This document shows, piece by piece, positions 43,093 through 57,106 of a DNA stretch of 64,000 nt. The position numbers were made by a program, and so were the translations under genes. The notes under the pieces were generated by a model. It searched no databases and was not told the DNA's origin. It saw only the letters and a program-made list of their open reading frames with translations. The DNA is from Ecdyonurus torrentis (lineage: Eukaryota; Arthropoda; Insecta; Ephemeroptera; Heptageniidae), in contig OX439128.1 in assembly GCA_949318235.1 (NCBI GenBank), positions 55,107,260-55,171,259 of the forward strand. Direction: 5' to 3'. The first letter of the stretch is position 1, and each line of letters starts with the position of its first letter.

Positions 43093-44130
43093 GTGTGTCA
43101 GTGCATTAAGCAAAATAACCAAAACCCTATAGGCTTTATGGCAACAGACACGGCGACTGCACCTGGCTGTGTGGTCAGTGCTGATCTATTTGGGTCACTC
43201 AAAACATCCTCTAAGGGAAACAAATATGCGCTTATCATAGTGGACGACTTCTCAAAATGGGTCGAAGAATTCCCCATAAGAGTAGCTACTGCCAAGGCAG
43301 TGGTCGACAAGTTAATTGAGTACTGTTGTAGGTTCGATTTCATGGCTCAGATACGAACGGACAATGGTCCACACTACATAAACGCAGCTTGGGTTAAGGT
43401 CTGCGAGGAGTTGAACATTACGCATCGCACTATAGTGGCGTACAGGCCACAAGGTAACCCTTCAGAGCGTTTAATCAGAACTGTGAAGCAGTGCATAAAA
43501 GCGTATGCAGAAGTGCATAAGCACTGGGACAAATATCTTCCTGCATTATGCTATGCACTACGGTCAACTCCTAGCGCCGTTACTGGTCTTACCCCTGATA
43601 AACTGCACCTAGGCAAAGAGCTTGTTTCACTATTCTCACTGAGCGCGCCAGGTGACTTGCCTCAGCCGACAGATGAGCAACGTATGACTAATGCTACAGA
43701 GCTGAGTAAGGAACTACAGCTAGCATTTGATTTGCCAAACTCTAACATTGAGTCTGCAAAGAAAGCTCGTGCTGAGAAATACGACGTGACGCGTCAGGAA
43801 AACACATTTGCTGTAGGGAAAATGGTGTGGCGAAAAACAAACATTCTCAGTGATGCTTCGCGCGGTATTGTTAGCAGTTTAGCGCATATGTAGGAAGGGC
43901 CATACATCATAAATAATCAGATAGCTCCTAACTCGTATGAGTTGCAAACTCTCGAAGGTCAGAGTGGAGAACGCAGAAATGCGAACCAATTAAAACCACA
44001 TCATTACAAGCCAGACTGGGCTATAGAACCTCTCAAGAGTGATGACGAGCCGGTGCAGCCAGCACATCCAGTTATAGACAGTACGAGCCCTAGACGATCT
44101 GGAAATAAACCTGAGCGAGTGGGATACTGA
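43093..44130 (+). pseudogene. Integrase remnant, copy II
   Basis: The core shows VCQCIKQNNQNPIGF (end of the zinc-binding domain), SADLFGSLKTSSKGNKYAL with the first catalytic Asp, RTDNGPHYINAAW with the second, and GNPSERLIRTVKQCIK with the catalytic Glu, that is the DD35E set. It would insert the DNA copy into the genome. An in-frame TAG at 43891-43893 precedes the C-terminal DNA-binding part (YELQTLEGQSGERRNANQLK, about 43940 onward), which ends at 44130. The HHCC domain is damaged by an upstream stop near 43090. Confidence 0.85.
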
Positions 44131-44219
44131 TCTAGTACTAAACCTGATTCCCCCTCCCCTCCCAGTGAATTTTATTTTTTACATGTATGTATTTTAACTG
44201 TCATAAAAGAAAAAAAAGT

Positions 44220-45345
44220 TTTATTTTTTATATTTTTGACTTTATAGCATAAAGTATACTTTGCAGTGGCTATAATAACAACATCGTATTCACATATATT
44301 TTGTTAAACCTCGCAAATTTTACTTAAGTAAAATTGCATAGCAAAATGATACTTTATCATTTTGCATGCTACGTAAATGTAACGGACTTCATTAATTAAC
44401 CCGCTACAGCGTATGCAGCAAAGTTTAATTGGTATTATAATGAACAGATTTGCGTATGTAGATTGTGATTTTTATATAACGTAATTTTTACGACTGAGAT
44501 AGTATTTTATTATAGTTTGCAGGTAAAGTTTTTATATGTTTATTTTTAGTATTCAATTTCATTTAGTATTTATTATTATTGGTTTCAGGTTTTGGGCAGA
44601 ATATATATTATTTTATATATGTTGATTATTGTACCTGACATTTGTTTAGTAGAGAAATACATTGTTTACTTTGTTGTTTGCATACTTCACATTTTTGTCA
44701 TTGTTCAGTATTGCAGTAGTTGAGGAGAAAAGTAAGTATTCCTACCATCGCTCAGCTGATGGTTAAATTATTCAGTGGTCAACTACTACAGTGGTTAAAT
44801 TCTGAATAGTTAACCATTGTTATGGTTAAAATATTTATTGGTTAACCATTGGCAGAAGTAGAACCATTGGTTGCTTTAGTGGTTAACCATTGAGTAGTTA
44901 ACTACTTGTAATGGTTAACTACTAGACGTGAATGGTTACTATTAAAAATTTAAATGGTTACCCATTCAACAGTTAAGCACTACCAATAGTTAAAACTCAA
45001 TGGTTACCTACTAGACTTTCATGGGTAACCACTGAAAATTCAATGGTCACTATTAAACCATTGAGAGCTTTTTTGACAAGGTCACTGGCACGAAGGAACG
45101 TTCTCCTCTACTCAGGGAAAAAACGAGGTTAGATCACACCGAAAACTACGCTTAAACTTGACTATCCCAGCCACCGGCAACGGTGGCTTGTCTTTTGACT
45201 AGAGAGTAGCCTTTCCCATAGTGGTAGCCGGCTTGCCTTTCACCTTAGTCTTCCGTATGGTCAGACTGTGCAATATTTGCATAGGCAGTTGGTTGTATGA
45301 GCAAACTACGTCACTGCGTACGTTACGAACGTCTTTCTGTAGTAT
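44220..45345 (+). repeat. 3' LTR of copy II
   Basis: Preceded by an A/G polypurine tract. It matches the 5' LTR from GACTTTATAGCATAAAGTAT to TTTCTGTAGTAT but with more substitutions, and is interrupted near 44763-45087. Confidence 0.7.
44763..45087. mobile_element. Palindrome-rich insertion with AGTGGTTAACCACT repeats
   Basis: About 0.3 kb present only in the 3' LTR. It consists almost wholly of degenerate TGGTTAACCA/AGTAGTTAACTAC units in both orientations. Candidate ends are CAGTGGTCAAC (44773) and, on the other strand, CAGTGACC (ending 45087). It resembles the GGAACC and GGCACC elements in design but not in sequence. The exact ends and target duplication are uncertain because about ten bases of LTR are missing at the site. 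Confidence 0.55.
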
Positions 45346-45484
45346 GTTGCACTACATGTCCTATAATGTTTTGGTGAGTGCAGGGGTCGCCATTGTATGT
45401 AAAATGGTCGTGTGCCTAAGGTTAGAAAAAAATAGAGCAAGGGATGCTCGACTATATAAGAAAAAACTCCTTTGATGCGACGGG
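45346..45484. other. Short unique flank, no gene seen
   Basis: Sequence between the 3' LTR and the foldback element. No supported feature. Confidence 0.4.
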
Positions 45485-46082
45485 TGGCATATTTGGAAAC
45501 CGTGTACACGTACAGAATACAGCCTACCTGATTGGTCCATTTTGCTCGAGTTGAGTGTTCATTGGTCAATTTTGTTGTGCACGGGCTGTTTTTAAAAGTT
45601 GTCAGCGATTGATCATTTTACAGCTATACTCACACGTAAAACAAAAATTTAAGGCAAGTAGGACCTTTTGCAAATTCAAACTATATTTTCAACGTTATTT
45701 AATAATTTGCAGCGATAATCGTCGTGCAAAGATGCTAAAGATAAATGTTTTCACATTTGTTTCGCAACATTGAAAACAGAAAAGCAAATATAAAGACGCG
45801 GAGATTTATTTCTATCCTTTTATTCTTATGATCATTATACTTTTATTAAGAATCATGTATTTTGTTAGAACAATACATGTCTATAAATAATTAAGAAGTT
45901 TTAAATATGTTCTCAAATTCTAATCAATAAGCATTGTTATATAAACTCGCCGCCAAAAAAAAAATCACCTCATGGAACTCATGGATGCTACTGCTACGTT
46001 GTATAATGTAGCGCCGAGGCATCCACGTTTCCACTCGCTATTTTCTTGTATCAATACATCAACTTTGACATCTAGGAATATG

Positions 46083-46152
46083 TGGGTGTGATGGTCTGGT
46101 GGAAGTGTGCCTGAATCTCATGTCAGAGGTCTTCGGTTCTAATCTTCATAGA
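46083..46152 (+). other. Degenerate tRNA-like sequence in left foldback arm
   Basis: ATGGTCTGGTGGAAGTG resembles a D-arm/A box. CCTGA...TCAGAGG can form an anticodon stem around a CTCATG loop reminiscent of tRNA-Met. GGTTCTAATC is a weakened B box. The acceptor stem is not convincing, so this is a tRNA relic or SINE-head-like piece. An inverse copy lies at about 46683-46752. Confidence 0.45.
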
Positions 46153-46315
46153 TTTTTTTTTATTTTTATAGTATACGATAAATGGTCATTAAATTTTTTC
46201 CAGACTTAAAAGTTAAAAGACACAGTTAAGTTAGTATATGATAAAAAATTATTTTACAATTAATTCTATAACATAAAAAAATAATCAAGCAAAACACAAA
46301 AAATGAATCTTCTAT

Positions 46316-46378
46316 AGGGAATCGAACGCTGGTCGCCCATGTCAAAATTCAGATAAGGTACTCTCACGCCACCCTAAC
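46316..46378 (-). other. Degenerate tRNA-like sequence in foldback loop
   Basis: The minus strand reads TAGGGTGGCGTGAGAGT, then later CGTTCGATTCCC, close to an A box and a B box at tRNA spacing. Stems are imperfect, so it is not called a functional tRNA. Confidence 0.4.
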
Positions 46379-47364
46379 TGAAGTATAATTTTCTTACATC
46401 AAAGGTTCAGTATTTATTTTGAGAAGCTTCTCGTGTAGACTACTGCACTAACACACCCATAAAACAGATATACGTGTATGATAATATAATATATTTATAA
46501 TACCATAAATCATAATGATACATTTTCTTATTTTATTTCAAAGTAAAAACATCTGATGTGATGACTACAATATAATAATGTAGAATATAAATAACGTACA
46601 ATTTGGAACTGTAATAATTCTTTTTTAAATGATATAATGTATTATTGTTTAAAAAAAAAAGTTAATTTATCGTATATTATAAAAAAAATTCTATGAAGAT
46701 TAGAACCGAAGACCTCTGACATGAGATTCAGGCACACTTCCACCAGACCATCACACCCACATATTCCTAGATGTCAAAGTTGTTGTATTGATACAAGGAA
46801 ATAGCGAGTGGAAACGTGGATGCCTCGGCGCTACATTATACAACGTAGCAGTAGCATCCATGAGTTCCATGAGGTGATTTTTTTTTGGGGGGGGGAGGGG
46901 CGAGTGTATATAACAATGCTTATTAATTAGAATTTAAGAACATATCTAATACTTCTTAATTATTTATAGACATGTATTGTTCTAACAAAATACATGATTC
47001 TTAATAAAAGTATAATGTTCATAAGAATAAAAGGATAGAAATAAATCTGCGCGTCTTTATATTTGCTTTTCTGTTTTCAATGTTGCGAAACAAATGTGAA
47101 AACATTTATACTTAGCATCTTTGCACGACGATTATCGCTGCAAATTATTAAATAACGTTGAAAATATAGTTTGAATTTGCAAAAGGTCCTACTTGCCTTA
47201 AATTTTTGTTTTACGTGTGAGTATAGCTGTAAAATGATCAAGCACTGACAAATTTTGAAAACAGCCCGCGCACAACAAAATTGACCAATGAACACTCAAC
47301 TCGAGCAAAATGGACCAATCAGGTAGGCTGTATTCTGTACGTGTACACAGTTTTCAAATATGCC

Positions 47365-49605
47365 GACTGGTTGCTAGCAAATTTTACTTTTATACGAAGA
47401 GGAATCTCGCATCTAAAGAATGAGAATTTAAAATTGTAATATATTCTTTCTCAATCTTCTCATCTCTCTTGTTATATTATCTCAAACAAATTCTAGTTTT
47501 TTTTTGTTGAAATTAAATAAAATAAAAATTAAAAAATAAAAATTTCTACTACGTTAAGCATAAAACTTTAGCAGAATGAATTTCTTTGTCATGATATTTT
47601 TAATTTAAATTATTATATTAAATTCAAATATGCATATTTTTATACATAATTTCTCTTACAGATCTAATAATCTTTCAGAGGTAGATATTTGAAATATATA
47701 TATAGCAATACAAATTACAGAGATGATATATTTTATACTAGATCCTAACAATTAACAATTTTATTTTATGACGTTATATATTTAGTACTGCGTTTTTTTT
47801 TTCTTTTTTCTTGTTTTTTTTTCTTTTCTTACCACACTACAAGCGTATTTTTAACGCATTTTATATATTTATTTTCATTAGCTGGTGTATTATAAGGATA
47901 TGAATGAAGCATCAAAAGGGCCGCATTGTGTTATAATATTGTCACGCTTGTGTACGCTAGTCCTATTTATTAGTAAATTCTTATATAATTTGTACACAAG
48001 TAGACAGGGATCTTGACCTGCCTGGTCTAATAAGCTAGTAAGGGAGTGATTGATAGTTAATAAATAATAACATGACAACACGAAGTTAGTTTTGTATAAT
48101 TATAATTGGAGTTTTAAATAAAGTCGAAATATATTACTTACATGATTATTCTTATAGCGATGTCATTTCAGCCATGGCTCAGCCTAAGTTCAAGTTAAGT
48201 AAGGACCGGCATGTCCTTATGTTATTAAAGATGAATATGAACCCAGTGTTATAAACTAAAAATGGATGATCAAGTCCGCCAACGAGGGCGTGTAGTGTGT
48301 ATGCGAGTCTGATCCAAAGAGTGAGAGGGCCAGCGAGAGAGAGAGAGTGATCATATGATCCTCCCTTAAAACTGTGTTGGGTTTTTATTTAAGCTAAACC
48401 ATGACGTCGTGACATTTACAAAGGCATATGGCAAGAACTAGACATTGGGCAGCATAATGCGGGTAGTTATCCCTTAGTCAAGATAAAATCAGCTGCTGAT
48501 ACGTTAATCAACTAATTTGTATTTACTTGCTCATAATTAAAATAGTGTCTAATTAACACGTACAGGTGCAGAAAACGTTTTTTTTATGACTTCTATAATA
48601 ATTTTAATATGATTTAAATGACATTTTATTGTTTGTAGTTATTACATAAATGCTTAATTATAAAAATCATCTAAAATTACAATTTAAAAACACAATAGAA
48701 ACATATAACAAAAAAGTGCCAAAAGGACCTCATAATTCATTTTTCGAAACATAAATTAAAATAAAAATGCACTTAAATCACACCTGAAAACACAAGAAGT
48801 GTATTTAAAATAAAAATAAAGACAAATTTTGTTTAGTTTATTAATATATTTGGATCTAAAGAACGAGTTATAGTTTAAAAAATTAGAATTAGGTGTTATA
48901 TTCTAAAATAAGATACAGGCCATCATTTATTGATATGTAATTTTTTAATTTTTTTGATTTTATCAAGTATTTTTATTAATTATAGAAAAGCATGGCACTT
49001 GGTGCATGCAGTCATAAGAAAAAGTTCTTGCTGTGACGTCATTTTTAAAAAAACAATATTAAAAAAATAGATAATTTTTTGCAAAAAGTTTTTATACATG
49101 TGCAAAATACGTCTTGTTTTATATATTATTAAATAAATGATTTTTTATTTATTAATTTATTATTATACTTTTCTGCACATGCTAAAGTTTTTTAAATGTG
49201 TTGCAAATATTATTTTCTTAAATTGTTCCCCAATTTAAACAATATTTTTATTAAAATTATTTTGAAAGATAATAAAAAAATTATCATTTATAATATTTAA
49301 TTTTTTTATATAAATAATGTAATTACCTAATTATTATTGAATTAGTGCATTACGGGTTAGATTCACGAAAGTAGTTTGTATTTACGTGATTATTAGTGGA
49401 GATAGTTAGTTTTTTTCTTTTTTCTTAAAAGTTAGCAACATGGGATTTAGGACATTAGAGTTTTTTCAATCATATGTACTTGGGATATTATATAAAATAA
49501 AGAACTACTTAGAATTTAGGAGATTATTTATTTATAAATAACGCCGACTTAAAGCGAAGAACCCCCGATATATAGATTATAATTTGTTTTTTGAAAATAT
49601 TATAA
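47365..49605. other. AT-rich spacer, no supported gene
   Basis: It contains a polypyrimidine tract (47790-47830) and a short GAGAGA run (48330-48350). At 48174 an ATG opens only about 24 codons (MAQPKFKLSKDRHVLML...) before a stop. At 47930-48130 a segment with an AATAAA-like signal could be an LTR scrap. None is firm enough to name. Confidence 0.4.
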
Positions 49606-50125
49606 AGAATGAAAGGGTTTAGCATTCGTGTTACACCGTGTTATATAAGCAGTAAACTGACATTGAAAAGGAATTCGGCTCGACCGGGACTCGAACCCGG
49701 ATCTTTGGTTTTCCAGACCACTGCGTTAACCATTATGCTACCGTGACTCCTTCCAATCCAACATCATTCACTGCTCATATATAATCATCTTTCGCTGCTT
49801 GTCATGCGCGTGCCTTCGTTGGCGCGACAGTTTAAACTGCTAAACAGTCATGGCGGGTGCTCTTGCGAGCTATTTGCCTCCACGTAGAGGGCAGTTATGA
49901 GAGTTTGTAATTTAACGCCTATTTTACACGGGAAGTTTTAATGAAAGGGTTTAGCTTTCGTGTTACACCGTGTGGGAAACCAAATATCCGGGTTCGAGTC
50001 CCGGTCGAGCCGAATTCCTTTTCAATGTCAGTATACTGCTTATATATAACACGAAGTAACACAAAAGCTAAACCCTTTCATTAAAACTTCCTGTGTAAAA
50101 TAGGCGTTAAATTACAAACTCTCAT
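49606..50125. mobile_element. Small foldback/TIR element associated with a tRNA-like gene
   Basis: The arms 49898-49966 and 50057-50125 are inverted copies with about two mismatches, containing GAAAGGGTTTAGCTTTCGTG. A further copy of the inner arm starts at 49606, and 49651-49716 is inverted relative to about 49978-50048. The segment between carries a full tRNA-like sequence (minus strand) and a second, isolated T-arm. It looks like nested inverted duplications around a tRNA-derived unit. Confidence 0.65.
49678..49750 (-). tRNA. tRNA-like gene or tRNA pseudogene, anticodon loop CTGGAAA
   Basis: On the minus strand: A-box-like TAGCATAATGGTTAACGC, anticodon stem and loop GTGGT-CTGGAAA-ACCAA (T33 present, nominal anticodon GGA, Ser), and a perfect T-arm CCGGG-TTCGAGT-CCCGG whose B box matches the GGTTCGANTCC consensus. 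Only about four of seven acceptor pairs form, one anticodon pair is mismatched, and there is no long variable arm as expected for tRNA-Ser. A tRNA pseudogene or SINE head is therefore more likely than a working tRNA. No terminal T-run was weighed. Confidence 0.45.
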
Positions 50126-52155
<2,030 letters not shown>

Positions 52156-53859
52156 ATGAATTTGCTAAGGGTAAAAAATGAAAGGTAAGACCTTATGCTA
52201 TTTCAATTACTGTTAAGATTAAATAGATTGTCATTTACATCGCAATACAGTTAAAATTTCGAAGTAAAAATCTAATGTTACCAATTTATTATTTCTTATA
52301 CTTAAAGCATACAATATATGTTTATATTTATAATGACAGCAGCAAAAACTTGCTTTTATTTCTATATTTTTTTATGTGCCTAATTGAAGTTAAAGTCTAT
52401 TCCAATAATTTAAAAAGTTAACAAAAGCAAGTCTGCTAAAAGTTAAAATTTGTTTCTAAAGAAACATTCTTGATTTATATCAAATAACACATTTAATATA
52501 TTTGTATTAAATGCTTTCATTTCAGATATGATCTTTCAAGCAGTAAAATCCCAGGCAGTGTTTATATATTAAATTACTTTCGCTACAAGGATTGGGTATG
52601 TAAACAATCTTTGGTTTAGTGATTGAAAACTCTTTTAATTTTCGTAAATTTTAATGTTACGTTTAGGTTTTAAATTTAAAATTTACCAACGAATATAGTT
52701 TTTAATATTAAAAGCAATTTTAGTACAAGTAAACTTTTAAGCATATAAGCGTAAAAGTTATAAGCGTAAAAGTTATAAAAGCGTAAGAGTTATAAAATAA
52801 AACGCCCCTTCAACACGTTTCAAAACATAATAAAATTAAAATTAGTTGATCAATTTCTAGATTTTTTTTTATTTTTTTTTTTTTAGATTTAATGTTATAA
52901 AGCTCTTAAAATTTTAAAATAATTCTACGACACAATTAGGAAAATAATATTCTAATTAATTTGTGTCATTGCTTGATATTTTTTCCTTGGTAAATTCGTT
53001 TAACAAAAATCAGACAATTTTCTTTAAAAGTGAGATCGAAGAAGGAGAAATTCTTTCAATGTTAAAAAATCTTCAAATAATGTTACAGTAGGGGTTTAAA
53101 TGATCATTCACATACCAAATAGAGTCCTTTTTCAATAATTTTCCGTATTGATGAGAAGAGGTATAATTTTTTTTGCCATATTTAGGTATTACATCCTAAA
53201 AAGAGTATAAATCATAATAAAATATTCCCAAGAAAAATTTAACCTAATGTGTAAGTAAATAACATATTTAAATATAAAATCTTAGGCATTTTAAAGAAAC
53301 CGCTGGATTTGCTTAGACATAAATAGTAATAAATAACTAGTTATGCAAAAAACAATCATACTCTTTATAGTAGCTAGGTGACTGTCTGATATTGCATTCT
53401 AGACATAAACTAGTAACGATTATGACAGGTAAAGAATAAATGTTACATATTAAGGAACAAACATGTATAAACACGATTTATAATTTAAGTTGTTCCATTT
53501 TTAACAATTTTGAAAATTAAATTTTAAAAATTACAATTTTAGTCAAATATGATACTTTTTAAAATAAAAAAATATCTAATTTATTTTTATTAAATTTTAG
53601 AATAAAATACCTTTGTTTTGAATTTTCACTAACTTATTTAGTAAAAGATTATTATGTTTGTAAAAGTAACTTTAAAAAATATACTAAAAAATTATAATGA
53701 ATTATATAGTTCATATTTAAACATTTACTGATTATCAGCGACCCGATTTTAGTTAATATTTAGTAATTTTTTAACATTATTTAATTTCGATATTTTTAAA
53801 TATAACAATTGCAAGTTAATAACATTCAATGCTTTTTATAATTATTAAATAATTTGTTC

Positions 53860-53947
<88 letters not shown>

Positions 53948-56900
53948 CTATAATAAAAAAATACTAATTTTTTTGCAGGATGGCACCAGTGGCTACCACG
54001 ATCCAGTAGAACAAAGAGATGGAACTTATGAAGACGTCGCAAACTTGACAGCGTCGTTTATTAAATTGCATTTTGATGTTAAATGTGAAACAGACAACAC
54101 TAAAGCTGAAACTCTTGCTACAATAAAAAACGGTAATATTAAAATATACTAGCTTATGAAAGAAAATTAATGATATAACATATCGTTGGCTCTGTGGTAA
54201 ATAAAACAAGCTATATTCACTTCGTGCCAATAATTTGGAAAATCTAAGCTCTAAGTTTCTCTTAAAATACATACGTGTGCTCCACTTTAGATGATTTAAT
54301 TTTATAGAAGAAGCTGAGAGATCATATGTTGTTTTATTTTTGCTTGAATAATTGATATATGAAAAAAAAAAACTTCAAAACAACTAATAAAAAAATAATT
54401 TTATATTAAAAGCACACGAACATATTTTTACCGACTTTTTATAAAACGGTTTGGCTTGCAACCCAGGTTTGGCTTAAAGTGAAATTTTAACTTGAAAAAA
54501 AAAAGCATAAGATAGATTTTTGATTGCGAAACTGTAATCGAGCATAAAAGTTTAAAAACAAATAAGCTCTCTAACAAACTACAATAAATGGAATTTTAAA
54601 ACAAATCGTAATTTATTTTATTATTAAATAAATAGATAAACTATGAAATTATTTTATATTTTAGAGTATTAAAAATATCAATTTAAATAGGGATTGCAAA
54701 ATTTATTTTTATTTAAATTTGTATGTTAAAGTTTTTAGCTGGTTTCCTGGTCAAAAGTTTTAATTTTATGGCATAAATTACGAATTTACCATCTTCTCCT
54801 TAAGATAAAGCTTGAACTTTAAGTTTAAATTTATTTTTATTAAGCCTTAGGAATTTAACTTATAATATCTGTAGGTAATAAAATCATATATTTTAAATTT
54901 TTCAGCTTCTGAAAAAAGGTATGAAAATAGCGGTTGTGTAGTCGTGATAGTTTTGACCCATGGAGATGAGGACGGATTGTTGTACGCCCACGACGCCACG
55001 TTTACAACTGAAGATGTTTGGGGACCATTTAGGGACAATCCTTCACTGGCAGGAAAACCAAAAATATTTATATTTAATGTAATTTTCTTATATTCACTAT
55101 ATTCAGTGATTTCAGTTTTTAATATATATTTTTAAAAATGACATTTTGTATTGCCTCAGTCACTTGCAACAAATAATACATGGCTTCACATAATTAGCAA
55201 TTTTTACATTAAAAGTTAACAAACTAATCACTGTTAAAAGTCATTATAAGTTTAATGTCAATTTTGTATGGGGCTTAAAATTTTAAATTAAAACTTTAAG
55301 TTTAAAATTTCTCCCTTCACAGTTAATAAATATTTATCATACATCAATTAATAATTATCATACATCGTTATCTGAAACATCAGCGTAAAACAACCAGCAA
55401 AATTTACGAATAATAAAAACGTGAAAGAAAAAACTAGTAGAAGAAAGAATGTGAACCGTTTTTTGAAAATAAACTCCAAGAAGAGTGTGGATTACACTAG
55501 AAATATAAATTTATAATTGTTTGAAAGTTTAAATATGACAAACTGAAGCTTTTAGCACAATACAAATCCTGATTTAAACCATATTTAAAGTTATACACCT
55601 TATTCCTTTAAATATGACTCGTTTATGCCTTTTATACTTTTTAAGTTTTGCTGTTTGTTTTATGTTTCTATAAAATATAACTAGTTAAAGAATTGTTAAG
55701 AGAGAAATAAAAACCGTATATTTAACAATGATATCTCTATATTATAAAAAATATTGCTTATAAATTTTTAATGACCTTTGACCTAAGATAAACCTTGACT
55801 TTGACCTGAGCTTATTATGTAAAGTTGTAAATTAAAGTTTCAATGATTTTAACTGTTGGTGTTTTTAAATAGTCGATAATGAAATTCGAAATAAAGTAAG
55901 AACTTGCAACACTTGTATTATATAAACATTTTTTAAAATAAAATGTTTCTGTTTTATTTTAAGCTTACATTTTTTAAAGCGAATGTTTTTAAGTATTAGT
56001 TAATATTATTTAAGTTGACATTAAATTAATAAAAATTCTAATTGTTCAATAACTTTAGGCCTGCAGAGGTAAAGGTATAGAAAAAACTTACAAAACTGAC
56101 GCAGGAGGAGATTCATACAATGCACAGCTGCTTCCAAATTTACCCGACTTTCTTCTAGTATACAGCACTTTTGAAGGTCAGTTTTTATCTTATAGACCAC
56201 TTGCAATAGAGGCTTTACAAAATAAAAGTAAGAATGACAAAAAAATGATTATTTTGGTTTAAAATGATAATTTGAAATCAAGAGATACAAAGAAACTATG
56301 TTTGCATAAATTTTTTTTAGGTACATATTCATATCGTGACCATACAAAAGGTTCGTGGTACATACAAGAGCTTGCAGATGAATTGATTGGCTTCAGTGCT
56401 TCTCACGACTTACTCAGTCTGCTTACAAAAGTAAACATGAGAGTGGTGGAAAAATACTACAGTACTGCAGGACCAGGACAAACTTCTGTCTTCGTCTCTT
56501 CTTTACCTTCGACAGTACTTCTCAGGTGAGCAATTTAAATATTATGTAACAATATATATTGTGCATGAGGTTTTTATAATGCTATAGATTTTTAAGGAAA
56601 AAAATAATGGTGGATATCAAATTTTCAAATGAAAATTATGATTATATAAATAATTATTTAAATTCAAATTTAATTTGTAGTTGAAAATATAGCCATTAGA
56701 ATTTTGTATTGGATAATGGATAAACAAGTCCATTTAGTTTCGCATTTACCAAATTGCAAATAATAAAAAAAAAACTCAGATAAAATTTAAAAATTACAAT
56801 AAATAATAATTAAGATTTGAAGTTTTTGACATCAAAAATTTCTCGAAACATGTTTATAATCATTAATCATTTAATGCAAGTTTTCGATAGGTTTGTTATA

Positions 56901-57106
56901 TTTTAAATAAAATATAAAGAGATAAAGAAAGTACTTATTATTTTAATGGTTATAGCCAAAACCATCTAGCCAATCTGAGGGAGCATCAGGCAAGCCCTAG
57001 CACCAGCATGGCTTGTGTTCAGCACCAAATGTCTCCAGCTACAGAGCAAGTATATTTATATTATCTAAAGAACGAAAATTGGATAATAAATTACTTAACT
57101 ACTTGA
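52156..57106 (+). CDS. Caspase (catalytic cysteine protease), seven coding exons, short prodomain
   Basis: Exons: 52156-52184, 52526-52595, 53979-54132, 54906-55078, 56059-56176, 56321-56525, 56956-57106. All junctions are GT-AG with matching phases, giving about 299 residues, the usual length of an effector-type caspase. Large subunit: YDLSSSKIPGSVYILNYF, then EQRDGTYEDVANLTASFIKL (Arg of the S1 pocket), VVVIVLTHGDEDGLLYA (catalytic His) and LAGKPKIFIFN-ACRGKG (catalytic Cys, split by an intron). Small subunit: LPDFLLVYSTFEGTYSYRDH (S1-pocket YSxR), GSWYIQELADEL and a C-terminus ending near SSLPSTVLLS. Only about ten residues precede the fold, so there is no CARD or DED. The usual QACRG is NACRG. 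It would cleave proteins after Asp in apoptosis or immune death. The last exon either reads to TGA 57104-57106, with AATAAA at 57214, or is spliced at 57049 into further exons. The ATG was chosen because its frame and phase fit the next exon and a stop precedes it. Confidence 0.88.
53862..53948. repeat. (TA)n microsatellite in caspase intron 2
   Basis: A TA run of about 85 bases ending some 30 bases before the acceptor of the third coding exon. Confidence 0.97.

Larger units (their letters stand above)
36770..45345 (+). mobile_element. Ty3/gypsy-type LTR retrotransposon copy II, both LTRs present
   Basis: Layout: 5' LTR 36770-37562, leader with three short repeats, gag, protease, reverse transcriptase, RNase H, integrase, polypurine tract AAAAGAAAAAAAAG (about 44206-44219) and 3' LTR about 44220-45345. 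The pol order PR-RT-RH-IN is that of Ty3/gypsy. Every reading frame has stops or shifts, so it is not autonomous. The two LTRs differ at many positions, and the 3' LTR carries an insertion of about 300 bases. No tRNA-complementary primer-binding site was recognised after the 5' LTR, and no clear target duplication. Confidence 0.85.
45485..47364. mobile_element. Foldback element, about 0.67 kb arms, containing tRNA-like sequences
   Basis: The left arm from GGCATATTTGGAAACC (about 45485-46155) is the near-perfect reverse complement of the right arm (about 46680-47364). Both arms hold the same roughly 72-codon frame (45555-45773 plus, 47077-47295 minus), which is an arm feature and not a recognised protein. 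The arms' inner ends each contain a tRNA-like segment and the loop contains another. No transposase is present. Confidence 0.75.

Noticed and set aside
47930..48140. Possible solo LTR with AATAAA-like signal
   Set aside because: No matching partner LTR, no target duplication and no clear termini in the window.
48174..48250. Short ATG frame MAQPKFKLSKDRHV after an acceptor-like site
   Set aside because: It stops after about 24 codons and no neighbouring exon fits.
49678..49750. Functional tRNA-Ser(GGA)
   Set aside because: The acceptor stem pairs poorly and the long variable arm of tRNA-Ser is missing; kept only as a tRNA-like sequence.
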